Positions 9,401-18,036 of a stretch of 53,545 nucleotides of DNA are shown in pieces. The DNA lies in the NCBI RefSeq assembly GCF_900163625.1, contig NZ_FUIE01000011.1, forward strand, positions 1-53,545, read 5' to 3'. How positions within the stretch are numbered: the stretch's first letter is position 1; each line of letters begins with the position of its first letter. The DNA comes from Brevundimonas diminuta 3F5N. Lineage in GTDB: Bacteria > Pseudomonadota > Alphaproteobacteria > Caulobacterales > Caulobacteraceae. Below the pieces are notes generated by a model. That model made no database searches and was not told where the DNA came from. It saw nothing but the letters and a program-made list of their open reading frames with translations. The position numbers were made by a program, and so were the translations under genes.

Positions 9401-9818
9401 CGCTGAAAGCGAAAGCCCATTCTTCCCCTTCTTTGGGGCCCCCTACCCACCATCGCTCAGAAATGGCCTCCGCGACCGGATAGGTGTCGCCGTCCACCTT
9501 CCCATCGCCACCGCCCATCGGACCCGATTGAGCTCGCAGGTTGGGAGCAATCGTCTTCTCGGCCAAGGCGCGGCAGAAGTATTCGAAGGCGGCTTCCTCG
9601 TTGCGTGTCGTCAGCGTTTCGAGGTGATGCTCGAACACAGGCTTCGCAAGAGCGATTTCCTGATCCGCCCTGCTATCGGAGAATAAGTCAGGGTGTCGCT
9701 CCTGCATAACGCTGCGAGGACGAGCAAATCGTTGGTGAGGCTTGTCAGGTTTTTCAGTCACCCGATCAATATAGCTCAGCGCTCCTAGCATGGATGAGCG
9801 CGAGGCTTTGGAAGTCAA
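6459..9818 (-). CDS. Predicted PD-(D/E)xK nuclease fused to a long helical-repeat protein
   Basis: The 1,119-residue product has an N-terminal region (about 55-230) that reads like a restriction-endonuclease fold: helix EAAFEYFCRAL (Glu79), GGGDGKVDGD (Asp105, Asp109), and the strand WAFAFSAKKKW with Lys141, followed by IYFITNQ. From about 280 to 700 the sequence is almost all helical with TPR-like character. The last 350 residues look mixed. There is no Walker motif, so this is not a STAND ATPase. The start is uncertain: a TTG at 9818 has GGGGA close upstream, while later ATG codons (9791, 9707) lack good sites. Its place among cargo of a Tn7-like element suggests anti-phage defence, with the nuclease as effector and the repeats as sensor. 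That role is inferred. Confidence 0.7.
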   Translation of the reverse strand: MTSKASRSSMLGALSYIDRVTEKPDKPHQRFARPRSVMQERHPDLFSDSRADQEIALAKPVFEHHLETLTTRNEEAAFEYFCRALAEKTIAPNLRAQSGPMGGGDGKVDGDTYPVAEAISERWWVGGPKEGEEWAFAFSAKKKWAEKVRGDVEKIAKTGRPYTRIYFITNQPAKASTRADIEKELREAHGIPVTILDRAWIVQQVYDHGHLALAVEKLNIAGVKVDVKVDGPLDAARIQELAQLDKRVVDPASYGGARYQLVEDIIEGASIARGLERPEFEIKARFLQAKSIAEKVGDPFQIMRVAYNRAWTAYWWFEDFGEFCDLYPEVERYALTTDEAGHVEKLFNLWQLLFATHRYETVTPERLDLAGRTQRLEEALTALSANAARPNNALQAETTLVLLRLAKAQAAMDQAKIEATWPAFESILDRCEHLGSYPVERLFDMSRELGKIFDSDGFDRFFERLVDVMRTRRSEGDAGQAYIERGGQKLQHGKPYDAIRMFGRAEALLVKEEYKAELVVALAGGSTAYDEAGLHWAARNKILAAAERSFSILKTEGQVILPAFACLRRLAWIELRLGRIPHTILAMVMGATVRAHLNLEGDPDLDEEVTIQDAILGILLMRVPLEDLPELARLPATLDRYGLPMAEIAILHALGYDEKLRSDGYIPSDETPEGFEAFFEAWRTQPAAAQVAKTPILVGQKSNALRSTILGCELTISAPSDPLALSVAESLLGGLEAFLATSDEGDVFPYREHFEITMRAGGTDMLTPALEFADTQSEAAILTYPLDMTFDEPAQTTAYSDWLQSAIIEVLVRMVQVRDVKSWFDKIAGEEKGFGRAVTFGNITTINRNVFGDPPKILLSDWIDAASEEFPPKRTETLAGPEPVKPRGGPPKFGEGPPPDGFPDYDKLKHSDRKVLSPIDMPLWDKAKWLGIGYADYGPDYPPVMALLFKNPEAGRAIFDGWLSRYGYDTADQSLRIALITGLNKSEPATYGASIGPNFESISESDDRIFSTVARMHRMHPPTTQNLDRFLKQYRKIGAFFIAPAGVDEAMTTPDILMKQALVMRSLAVREAWQIGTNDPDASILDDEDDDPIVPSDVTDPPVRAALEFIRELRKGRRE

Positions 9819-9993
9819 ACTATCCCCAAGAAACTAGCTTATCTGGAGACACGGATAGCCGGGTCAGCGCAATCGCGCGCTGCCAAGCGAGAATGCCGAA
9901 CGTCTCTGCCGGCTTCAGGACCATGAATCTCCCTGTTCGCCCCGGCGCGAAGCTGGGCTATTCGTGAGCGGGGATTCAACCGGGGGAAGAGCT

Positions 9994-10755
9994 ATGCGCA
10001 AGCTGAAACTGGACGGTGCCATCTGGATCATCGGCGCGATCTTTGTGGGATGGACGCTAGTCGTGGTGGCCCTGACGACCGCCGACCTTCTCCTGCCCCA
10101 AAGCTGGCGGTTCGCGGCTGCGCCGCTAGACTTCGGAAACACCGGCACGTTCGGCGACTCCTTCGGGGTGCTTAGCGCCCTCATGGCCTCCGTGGCAGGC
10201 TACTTCGCCTACCGCACCTACCGGTCCTCCCAGGCCGAGTTGGCCGATTCCAGGAAGCGGTCAGGCGAGCCCACCTTTCTGAACCTGCTCGAGCGCCGCT
10301 TCACCCTGATCGAACATGTCGCCAAGGGAAAACTCACGGGCGTGGCGGCCGTCGCTAACATCTGCAGCGGCATCCGGCAGGGCGTCCAGCACGGCGACAG
10401 CCAGCAAAAGATGTTTAAGGATTACACGCGCGACGCACGGGGCCTGCGCAACCTGTTCCGCTACACCTACCACATCATCCGCTTCGCGGAGGGTCTGTTC
10501 GGCTTCGATCCCAAGGCGATGGGCGCGGACAAGCGCAAAAACGGCGCATACCTCTATGTCCGGCTCCTGCGCGCCCAGCTCAGCGACGACGACCTCCTGC
10601 TGATCGCGCTCAACGCCCTTCACGATCCCGACGGGGCCGAGTTCAAGGTCCTGCTGGATCGCTACGGCCTGCTGGACAACATGCGCGTGGACGACCGGAC
10701 GATGTTCGGCTTCGACAAAGCATTCACTGGCGACGAGTTCGGTCTGCCAGGGTAG
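9994..10755 (+). CDS. Putative phage abortive-infection membrane protein (AbiC-like)
   Basis: The 253-residue product has two N-terminal membrane spans (about residues 7-30 and 50-70) and a cytoplasmic helical domain. The segments FLNLLERRF, LRNLFRYTYHIIRF and YVRLLRAQLSDDDLLLIALNAL match my memory of the putative phage abortive infection family (PutAbiC). The ATG at 9994 has GGGGGAAG about 6 bases upstream; an in-frame GTG at 9964 has no such site. It is divergent from the nuclease-fusion gene and followed on the same strand by a HEPN-motif gene. Members of this family are thought to respond to phage at the membrane, but the mechanism is not established. Confidence 0.72.
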   Translation: MRKLKLDGAIWIIGAIFVGWTLVVVALTTADLLLPQSWRFAAAPLDFGNTGTFGDSFGVLSALMASVAGYFAYRTYRSSQAELADSRKRSGEPTFLNLLERRFTLIEHVAKGKLTGVAAVANICSGIRQGVQHGDSQQKMFKDYTRDARGLRNLFRYTYHIIRFAEGLFGFDPKAMGADKRKNGAYLYVRLLRAQLSDDDLLLIALNALHDPDGAEFKVLLDRYGLLDNMRVDDRTMFGFDKAFTGDEFGLPG

Positions 10756-10883
10756 GCCGTGCTAGTTGTGGGGTAGCAGTCAGGCCCCCACGACTGAGGT
10801 CCGGGAACAGCGGGCTAGGGGAGCCCTCGCCGGACTGGAGGGGCCGCGACCAATGTTTGAAGAAGAGGGATAACCCGGAGACA

Positions 10884-11942
10884 ATGTCGGAGGAAAAGCC
10901 CCCCAGTCGCCATGTCGCCTTCGCGGAGCGGTTCGCGAGCGGATCATTCAGCGACTTCAACGCCTTCGCGGCGTTGAAGCGCGCCCGCCTCCTGCTTCGT
11001 GAGGCCCGCCAGATCGCGGAAATCTTCGAACTCGAGGAGAAGAGGGAAGACCCCGCCATGTGGTCGCGGCACGGTCTCGAAGTGGTGCCCTACACCCTCG
11101 TGGGCTACGTCACCTGTCTGGAATGGCACGCGCGATCCCGTATAACGGACCTTTACTCGTACAGACCCGACTCGATCGACTCGAAGGTCCTCGAACGAAA
11201 GGTCCCGGGGCGCATCCTCTCGCAAATGATCCGGGCCAATGTGTCAGTGCCCCAGTTTCTAGGAGCCAGCATCACGATTGGTTCGACCGGTGACTATCTG
11301 GCCGTTTTCGACGAGCTGTTCAAAACCTTGGACATCAACCGGAAGCCGGCGGACGTCATCACGTCCCGGGGCGCCGTCCAAATTGGACTCTTCGGCGATC
11401 CCATCCGCGAGCCGTCGACCTGGGAGCAACTCGAGGCGCTGTTCACGTCCCGTCACGTGCTGGTGCACGAGCTCGGCCACGACGCAGGAGCGGGGCGTAC
11501 GCTTTGTGAAACCTGGAGCGCAGACCAGATCATCTGGATGGGCCATACGGTTGTCTCCGCCATGTCGGCCCTTGAGCGCGCGCTCACCGAGCATGCGCCT
11601 GCCGATTTCCCCAACCTCCTCACAGAACAAGGGCGGCCCGTGGATGCGGGTGCCCAGCTCGCGGCTTCGATCGACGAGCTGGAACGCCGGATTTCGCAGG
11701 ACATAGAGGCGCGGTCACGGGGCGGTTTCCAAGCTTGGACCCAGGCTTTGACAACCGCGCGTCAGTCGCTCGCCGATCACGACCGGCTCGTTGGCGACAG
11801 GGAGCTGTTTCAGCCGCGCCACATCGGTCGTGAGAACCTTCTTCTGCGTGCGGCTCTCGAACAGCGGCTAGCGCTGTTGACGCGCATCGAAGCGGAACTC
11901 GCGAAATCACGCTCGGCGACACCGCGCAGGTCCGATCCGTGA
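10884..11942 (+). CDS. HEPN-motif protein, possible RNase effector
   Basis: The 352-residue product is mostly helical. It contains SRHVLVHELG at about residues 194-203, an R-x4-H motif of the type that forms the catalytic pair in HEPN ribonucleases. A coiled region (about 255-275, IDELERRISQDIEARSR) and a charged C-terminal helix follow. The ATG at 10884 was chosen because CGGAG stands 5 bases upstream. It lies 128 bases after the AbiC-like gene on the same strand. Many HEPN proteins act as toxins or abortive-infection RNases, so a paired defence role is plausible. No antitoxin-like gene (for example an MNT nucleotidyltransferase) is adjacent. Confidence 0.6.
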   Translation: MSEEKPPSRHVAFAERFASGSFSDFNAFAALKRARLLLREARQIAEIFELEEKREDPAMWSRHGLEVVPYTLVGYVTCLEWHARSRITDLYSYRPDSIDSKVLERKVPGRILSQMIRANVSVPQFLGASITIGSTGDYLAVFDELFKTLDINRKPADVITSRGAVQIGLFGDPIREPSTWEQLEALFTSRHVLVHELGHDAGAGRTLCETWSADQIIWMGHTVVSAMSALERALTEHAPADFPNLLTEQGRPVDAGAQLAASIDELERRISQDIEARSRGGFQAWTQALTTARQSLADHDRLVGDRELFQPRHIGRENLLLRAALEQRLALLTRIEAELAKSRSATPRRSDP

Positions 11943-12164
11943 CCACCCGGAGATCAGAACGCTCAATGTGATCTGACAGGAAAGCTGCCGCCCCGCGGGG
12001 GCCTAGCCGGCCCCATGCGATGGAGCGGATTCAGATGGACGGCCCCTTGGCTCTCCTAGTCTTGCCGCCCTCGTATTTCGCGAGTAGCGCCGCTTCCCTG
12101 GTTTGGTCGACATGACTTGTCTCTAAGTTGACCGGGACCGGACGCCGCGAAGGTCAGCTAAGAG

Positions 12165-14150
12165 TCAGCATCGGACTTGCTTGTCGTTCATAACCGACCG
12201 CTCAGGCCGCATGGCCTTCAGCCGGTAGGCTTCGACCTCGAGCTCCACAATGGGCTCCAACTCATCACGCTTGTGGAACCCCCGACCCAGTGATCGTCGG
12301 ATGCAGTACGCCTCAAGTTCTCGCCACACATGGCGGGGCGAGACGCCCAGACGGGCTGCTGCCTCTCTGGTGTTCATCCAGTTCCGCGCGAAGTTCTCGA
12401 CTTCGCTGCGAGCGAACCGCGTCCGGTTTTGACCGACCAGGGGATGCAGATGGCCCTTGTCGAGCAGGAAGCTGATCTCAACAGCCGAACAGTTCAAATA
12501 TGCGGCGGTCTCGCCAGGCGAGAGCCAGTCCCGCCGTAAATCGCCATAGTGCTCGGGCTGAAAGCCGAACCAGGGAACGGCCGTCGGGCCGCCCATCACA
12601 AGGCTTCGCGCTACAGCAGTCGATATGGTCAGGGACGGAGGTCCACTGACCGCGTCGTTGGCTAGCCCTCCGGGAAGACTCCCGTTGAGCCATGCCGCCA
12701 AGACGGGTCCCCAAGGTTTCTCTCGGGCGCCGACCCCCATGAATGCTTCGCTCAAGCTGGTCCAACTGCTAGTGGTTGGGGGCGGGGGCAGATTGGCGAA
12801 TCTTTCAAGGATAGGGTCGGCCATGTCGACCCTGAGTTGTCTGTCTCCATAGAGCAGACCCGCCGCCGGATTTCGGCAGAATTCTAAATATCCTAGAGCG
12901 GCAAGTTGCTCGATAGCCGTCTCGGGAAGGGCGGCAACTGCCCTGAACCAGCTACATGACATGCCTTCACTGCGGGCGACCTTCAATGCGTCGATATCTG
13001 CCGCTGCATAAAAATTGATAGTGCGCCTCGCGCCTCTCGATCGCAGAGGCATCAGCATCTTCGCTTCCACCAACTGCTTGAGGGCGCCAGGCGTGACGCC
13101 CAGCTCCTTTGCGGCCGTGTGCGAAGTCATTTCTGACGTGGCCTGCCACGCTCGACAGGAGGCCTCTCTCGGCAGATGACCTGCGCCCAGATTGATGCGC
13201 GTTAGCTCCGAACGCACGAGCGGTACATTCGAGTTGTGAGCAATGCGCTTGAACGCGTGATGAAACGCTGCGCGCTCGTCTGGATCACGCTTTTGCAGAA
13301 GGTCCCAGTGGGAGCGTGGATACTCCAGCATGAACCGGGCCGCAGCCACCCAGTGGAGCCAATCGCCTTGATCGATGGCATCCTCGGGATCATCAATGAT
13401 CTCTTCACTTGGCTTAGCTTTCGACACCTTGAACGCATGTTGGAACGCCAAAAGGAGTTCGAAAACTTCGGTTGCGGTCTCGACCTGGAAGGACGTCGGT
13501 ACGCGGCGCACTGCAGCTTGTTGCAGTCTCTCGTCGTCGTCGAACAAGGACATGATCCACTGCAGCCACCCGCGATATTGGCGAGGGATAGTCCGTCGAG
13601 GGGCGGTGCTCAGCGGCGTGCCGCAGTGTCGACAGAGGTGAAGACTGTCAGCTCCCGGCCAGGTCAGAACCTTGCCGCACCATCTACTGGGGCACCGATC
13701 AATCAGCACCTCCCAGCGCGTAGAGCAAAACGCGATAGGTCGGATCATCCATCTAGCGTCATCAGGCTCACCTGGATTGATGCTGGGCGGTACGCGTCGC
13801 GTCGATTGCATAATGAGGGCAGGGCGCAACCAGACGCCGCCGAGACGACGCTCGCGGTCCTTGGTGAAGGGCTGAGAGCCCCATAGTCCTTCGAGGGACT
13901 CGACTGACATGCTGAGGGCTTGCGCCAGCGTAGGCAGTTCGGCCTGAAGTCGGTTCAGAAAGTCGCCCTTTCCCTTCAACTCGAGACCGACCGCCCGCAT
14001 GAAGGTGACAGGGGTGCCCAACCGATTTCGTTCAACGCAGCGGACGACAAATCCCAGCAGGGTTTCGTGGGGCTGCGGCTCGACGGGGAACAGCAGCCGC
14101 GGAATCGGGACGTTTGCGATTGTCGTCGTTAGATAAGCCCCGTCAGCCAT
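12165..14150 (-). CDS. tniQ: TniQ/TnsD-like target-selection protein, long form
   Basis: The 661-residue product has a TniQ N-terminus (PIPRLLFPVEPQPHETLLGFVVRC) and a zinc-finger pattern Cys153-x4-Cys158...Cys173-x2-Cys176-Gly. Small TniQ proteins of CRISPR-linked elements are about 400 residues; Tn7 TnsD, which reads the attachment site, is about 500. The extra length here holds helix-turn-helix-like segments, one near residues 360-410 (TAAKELGVTPGALKQLVEA) and two near 560-640 (SPGETAAYLNCSAVEISFLL, NTREAAARLGVSPRHVWREL). I infer that it binds the adjacent tRNA gene and recruits TnsC. The ATG overlaps the tnsC stop by 8 bases (ATGGCTGA). Confidence 0.88.
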   Translation of the reverse strand: MADGAYLTTTIANVPIPRLLFPVEPQPHETLLGFVVRCVERNRLGTPVTFMRAVGLELKGKGDFLNRLQAELPTLAQALSMSVESLEGLWGSQPFTKDRERRLGGVWLRPALIMQSTRRVPPSINPGEPDDARWMIRPIAFCSTRWEVLIDRCPSRWCGKVLTWPGADSLHLCRHCGTPLSTAPRRTIPRQYRGWLQWIMSLFDDDERLQQAAVRRVPTSFQVETATEVFELLLAFQHAFKVSKAKPSEEIIDDPEDAIDQGDWLHWVAAARFMLEYPRSHWDLLQKRDPDERAAFHHAFKRIAHNSNVPLVRSELTRINLGAGHLPREASCRAWQATSEMTSHTAAKELGVTPGALKQLVEAKMLMPLRSRGARRTINFYAAADIDALKVARSEGMSCSWFRAVAALPETAIEQLAALGYLEFCRNPAAGLLYGDRQLRVDMADPILERFANLPPPPTTSSWTSLSEAFMGVGAREKPWGPVLAAWLNGSLPGGLANDAVSGPPSLTISTAVARSLVMGGPTAVPWFGFQPEHYGDLRRDWLSPGETAAYLNCSAVEISFLLDKGHLHPLVGQNRTRFARSEVENFARNWMNTREAAARLGVSPRHVWRELEAYCIRRSLGRGFHKRDELEPIVELEVEAYRLKAMRPERSVMNDKQVRC

Positions 14151-15075
14151 GAGGTTTTCTCGCAAATGGGTTGCGGTCGATGAACGCCTGTTCCATCGCC
14201 CAGTGCTCCGTGGCCCAGTAGATGTCGATGCGCTCAAGTTTGTCCGCTCCCCGCCTGAGAGCATGTACCAAGGCGGCTTCGAAGAGGCGGCAGACCCGTC
14301 CTATGACTCCGCCCGACACCTCGAACACTCCGGGAAGCAAGTCGTCGGCGGCGAGGGTCGACAACTTTGGCAGGACGTCCCTTTCCACGACGATCTGTTC
14401 GAGCTTGGCGACGAATGTCGCAAACAGCCGCTGATCCTCCGGTCTGCGCGCGCTCAGGGGATGAAAGTCGCAGGGCGGCAGCATGCGTCCGTTCAACTGT
14501 AGATTTCTGACGAACATCGGCATGGCTTCCTCGGTCCCGAGAAAGGCCATCGGGACGATGCCAACGTCCAGCATCCCCTTGAGCGTGTCGGTAACGTCGT
14601 TCTTGACGCCGCTGCGGTAATTCAGGTGCTGGAATTCATCGACGATGAGAAGCTCCGTCCCGAACCGCTCGAAGCAGGCGAACACCCGGCTCTTCAGGGC
14701 AAGTTCATTGCCGTAGCCGGCGTGCAGATCGCCGAAGGCCAGCAGGATCGACATCATCAGCTTTTTGGGCGTGGACCCTCGCTCCAGATCCACCTTCACG
14801 ACGGGCACGAAGGTGTCTGTTCTGGGTCGGATGCGCTCCACGGCCGCGATGTAAGCCAGCGCGGCCGCGGTCTTGCCTGAGCCCGAAGGGCCCAAGCCAC
14901 GGAGACCCATCTGGGGCAGCCCGATCGTCTTTCGCCCGAGCTTCTGGAGGTAGTCCAGCTCCACATGGAACTTCATGTGCATCGGGTAGGGGATGAACGC
15001 CCGTTTGAAGAAAGCGATTTTCTCAGCGATCTCGACGTTGAGTTCGGTTTGGGTCGCTTTGGGGGGGATAGTCAC
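14143..15075 (-). CDS. tnsC: TnsC-like AAA+ ATPase, transposition regulator
   Basis: The 310-residue product has Walker A GPSGSGKT at 62-69 and Walker B LLIVDE at 142-147, and a FLGTEEAMPMFVRN segment typical of TnsC/TniB. TnsC links the target-bound TniQ to the transposase TnsAB. I set the start at the GTG at 15075, which overlaps the tnsB stop (GTGA) and has GGAAGGA about 8 bases upstream; the upstream in-frame extension lies within tnsB coding sequence and is Arg-rich. The C-terminus ends within the tniQ start. Its size resembles the short TnsC forms rather than Tn7's 555-residue protein. Confidence 0.92.
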   Translation of the reverse strand: MTIPPKATQTELNVEIAEKIAFFKRAFIPYPMHMKFHVELDYLQKLGRKTIGLPQMGLRGLGPSGSGKTAAALAYIAAVERIRPRTDTFVPVVKVDLERGSTPKKLMMSILLAFGDLHAGYGNELALKSRVFACFERFGTELLIVDEFQHLNYRSGVKNDVTDTLKGMLDVGIVPMAFLGTEEAMPMFVRNLQLNGRMLPPCDFHPLSARRPEDQRLFATFVAKLEQIVVERDVLPKLSTLAADDLLPGVFEVSGGVIGRVCRLFEAALVHALRRGADKLERIDIYWATEHWAMEQAFIDRNPFARKPHG

Positions 15076-17234
15076 AGGACGTCCTTCCAATCGTGTTCGT
15101 CGGCGATATCGGCGACGTTCCATTCCGGCAGGCTTTTCGGGGTCTCAGTCTTTGGCGGCCGCTTGGGTTTACGCTTCCCGCCGCGCTGAGGGCGGATAGG
15201 CTTCGCACCGTCGTCCGTCCGCTCTGGCGCCAGGGCGATGGTGGGGATCACCGGCGCCATGCCGTCAGGTCGGGGCTCTGCGTGAGCGATGCGAAGTCCG
15301 CCTCCGCCCAGGACCTCGATCTTGGGAGAAGTCAGCAATCGGGCCTGCGCCCGCTTCTGGCGTTTGATGGTCTTCGGGCTCTCCAGCGCGCTGATCGCCG
15401 ACCTTAGATTCAGTCGCAGTTCGCGGCGCTCGTCTTCGGTCCTGGCATGGCTCTCGCGCTGCCACTCCTGAAGGCGATCATGCTGCCATTTGGAGAGCCC
15501 TTCGGCATAGTCCCGATCGGTGCAGGGCAGCGTGACGTAGATCCCGCGAGGACCGTTCCAGACATGGATTTCGCCCAGGTTTGCGGGATTGTATTTCACC
15601 TTCACCTTAGCGGATGCCGAGCCCTCCCGGCGGCCGCGCACAGACTCGCGCCGCGCCAAATCTTCGAGCAGCGGACCGGTGACGGCGGGGTCATGGTACT
15701 TAAGATTAAAGAGGTTCACGCCGCTTCGGGTGACCAGACGTTCCTCTTGCACCCCAAGCAGCTTGTCGAGTTGCCGGTCGTCGCCGAGGATAGTGATGCC
15801 GGTTTCCGCGTTCACGCCTCGGAGCCAGGTGCGGACCGGCGTATCTTTGAGGGATCGGTGGATGGACTGGTGGTACGTCCCGATCGCCAGGTCCAGGAGC
15901 GCCTCGGTCTGCTCAAGTGTTAGGACCGCGAAGTCCTGAGGGTTCAGATCCCACGCCCTGAGCTTCTGAAGGGGAAAGGTTCCACCCGGAAGCTTCTTGT
16001 GAAGCATGGAATTCAACGTGGAAAAGAACCGTTCCACGACCGCCTTGTGGGTAGGGTCCTTGATTGGCGCCCAACGAATGCTGATGCCCAGATCCACCAT
16101 CCCGCTTTCAAACGACGTGCCGATGAACTCCAGCCCGTTGTCGACAACGATTTCGTCGCACTTGCCGTAGATGTCAGCGAGTTCTGGGCAGTCTGGAAAG
16201 AGGGTTCGCATCCGCGGTTTCGGCCGGTTGGCCCGCTTGAAGCACTCGATCACTGAGTACAGCGACGGCGGTTCGAAGCTCAGAACCCACCCCAGAATGC
16301 ATCGAGAATGAACGTCCACGATGAGCGTCAAAAAGGGGCGTCCAACGTATCGCCATTCATCAACCTCCATCACGATGTGAACGTCTGCAGGTGTGTGATC
16401 GATGGTGGCAAGCAGTAGCGGGCGGTGGGCTTCAAGGCCCCTGCCAGTGGCCTTGAAGCGCTTGTTTGCTTCCTTCTTGCCGTAGCGCGCCGCGACCGTC
16501 TCGAAGCACTCCAGGCTGCGGAGGTGCTTTCGAAATGTCTCCTTTGAAGGCACCGGAACGACAATGTTGCCCTCTCGACTTTCAAGCTCCTGATTGATCC
16601 GTTGAAGGCGGAACGCCAGGTCGTCGTAGGCATCACCCACGCTCAGCCTCAGATTGGACCAGTACGCGGCGGCGGCTTCGTGCATTCGCCGTCGAACCGA
16701 GGCTGGGAGTCGTTTGCGGCGCGAGACACGCCCGGATGCAGAAATCATCGCTCTGAGCGGGCGATCGCTGACCGTGCCTCGCTGCTTTAGCCAGCGGCGG
16801 ACGGTAGACGGAGATGGTGGTTGATGGTGCGCCAACTGTCGTGGCTTGTTCTCCCAAATGAGCGCTAACGCCCTTTGGAGGCTGATGTCGCTTCGAGAAA
16901 AATCACCCATTCGATCCAGGGATCTCAGCACGACTTGCCTGACAATCGCGCGCGGGTCCTTGTCCTGGATAAGCTCGGCGTCCGCCTCTCGCAGAGAATG
17001 CGCCTTTGAGGTTGGAGTGACCTCAACTCTCCATATCGCGCCGGCGGCGAACTTATCCCCAAGCCATTGCCTTGTGGGGGAGGCGAACTCGCCCGCATCC
17101 GTCAGGCACTGATAAGGCTGACCGGTCTGGACGTTTCGCAAGACGAGAAATCCACCATCCAGAATGTGATCCAGATAGTGGCGCTCGCCATCAATCTCCC
17201 AGATGTCGCCCGATCTAAGTTGCATGAGGCCCAT
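15072..17234 (-). CDS. tnsB: TnsB-like DDE transposase
   Basis: The 720-residue product has N-terminal helix-turn-helix-rich DNA-binding regions (about 90-260, with PSPSTVRRWLKQ near 140) and an rve/integrase catalytic core. The DDE triad is Asp279 (ATIDHTPAD), Asp365 (VVDNGLEF) and Glu401 (KAVVERFF), the last two separated by 35 residues as usual. A basic C-terminal tail (PQRGGKRKPKRPPKTETPKSL) fits TnsC contact. It cuts the 3' ends of the element and joins them to target DNA. The ATG lies 1 base after the tnsA stop with AGGGGGG upstream. The ends of this element carry repeats suitable as its binding sites. Confidence 0.94.
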   Translation of the reverse strand: MGLMQLRSGDIWEIDGERHYLDHILDGGFLVLRNVQTGQPYQCLTDAGEFASPTRQWLGDKFAAGAIWRVEVTPTSKAHSLREADAELIQDKDPRAIVRQVVLRSLDRMGDFSRSDISLQRALALIWENKPRQLAHHQPPSPSTVRRWLKQRGTVSDRPLRAMISASGRVSRRKRLPASVRRRMHEAAAAYWSNLRLSVGDAYDDLAFRLQRINQELESREGNIVVPVPSKETFRKHLRSLECFETVAARYGKKEANKRFKATGRGLEAHRPLLLATIDHTPADVHIVMEVDEWRYVGRPFLTLIVDVHSRCILGWVLSFEPPSLYSVIECFKRANRPKPRMRTLFPDCPELADIYGKCDEIVVDNGLEFIGTSFESGMVDLGISIRWAPIKDPTHKAVVERFFSTLNSMLHKKLPGGTFPLQKLRAWDLNPQDFAVLTLEQTEALLDLAIGTYHQSIHRSLKDTPVRTWLRGVNAETGITILGDDRQLDKLLGVQEERLVTRSGVNLFNLKYHDPAVTGPLLEDLARRESVRGRREGSASAKVKVKYNPANLGEIHVWNGPRGIYVTLPCTDRDYAEGLSKWQHDRLQEWQRESHARTEDERRELRLNLRSAISALESPKTIKRQKRAQARLLTSPKIEVLGGGGLRIAHAEPRPDGMAPVIPTIALAPERTDDGAKPIRPQRGGKRKPKRPPKTETPKSLPEWNVADIADEHDWKDVL

Positions 17235-17235
17235 A

Positions 17236-18030
17236 TCAGGCCCCCCTTCGGTCGGGGACGAGAACGACGCGACTCGCATCGCCAATCGGCTGAGCCAGGT
17301 CGATGCGCACGATACGTCCGACCATCATGGCCTTCAGTTTGGCGAACCCCAGTGCGCGCGCTCCAAGGAACTGGGCGAGTTCACCGAGAGCAACTTCACC
17401 TGGGTGCCTCACGGACTCCACGACCCGGAATACGTCTGCGCTCGTGTAGTCTGTCATCCGTCGAGACTGGATGTCCGTGACGTTGCGATGGAATACGGCT
17501 CGCTCCATCAACGCCTTCATGAAAACCAGGCGAAAACGCCAACCGACCTGCTCACAGATCGTTCGCACCGCCTGGAGTTTCTCCGCATAGTCGGGGTCCT
17601 GAAGCGCCCGAGGGTCGGATTTGACCTCGACCACTTCGATGCCGCCGTCGGCCATCAGTCGCACACAGTCCACAATGTAGGTGCGTTTGCGCCCCTCGAT
17701 CACGAACTCCAGCCGGAACGGCTGAGCGCGATAGTCAGCTACTTCGGTGTCGACCTCGCAGTGCATGAAGAAGGCAAGCTCGTTCATGCTCTCATAGGGC
17801 AACGGCCGACCAGCCTTGCGGCTCGCGTAAACGCCCGTCGTGATGACTCTGCGCCCTGTGACAATGGTACGGATAGGGGCTCCGCATAGGGTGGTCACCA
17901 GGGTGGCCGACGCGGAAAGGCTCTCCCATGACAAAGGACCTGCGTCCTTAACGCCTGAGGAACGGACGGCGGCTTCTACGGTGAGGGGCTGCCCTATAGG
18001 CAGCAGGGATCGATGACGGACGTAGCCCAT
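17236..18030 (-). CDS. tnsA: TnsA-like endonuclease (5'-strand cleavage)
   Basis: The 264-residue product has the TnsA catalytic core: Glu84 (ESMNELAFF), Asp121 (YIVDCVRL) and Glu135-x-Lys137 (VVEVKSD), a PD-(D/E)xK arrangement like the Glu, Asp and Lys of Tn7 TnsA. With TnsB it frees the element completely, giving cut-and-paste movement. The ATG at 18030 has AGGAGA 6 bases upstream, and that ribosome site can pair with a complementary stretch in the leader. It is the first gene of tnsA-tnsB-tnsC-tniQ and lies 3.6 kb from the nearer end, whereas tnsA in Tn7 lies very close to the right end. Confidence 0.92.
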   Translation of the reverse strand: MGYVRHRSLLPIGQPLTVEAAVRSSGVKDAGPLSWESLSASATLVTTLCGAPIRTIVTGRRVITTGVYASRKAGRPLPYESMNELAFFMHCEVDTEVADYRAQPFRLEFVIEGRKRTYIVDCVRLMADGGIEVVEVKSDPRALQDPDYAEKLQAVRTICEQVGWRFRLVFMKALMERAVFHRNVTDIQSRRMTDYTSADVFRVVESVRHPGEVALGELAQFLGARALGFAKLKAMMVGRIVRIDLAQPIGDASRVVLVPDRRGA

Positions 18031-18036
18031 CCGGTT

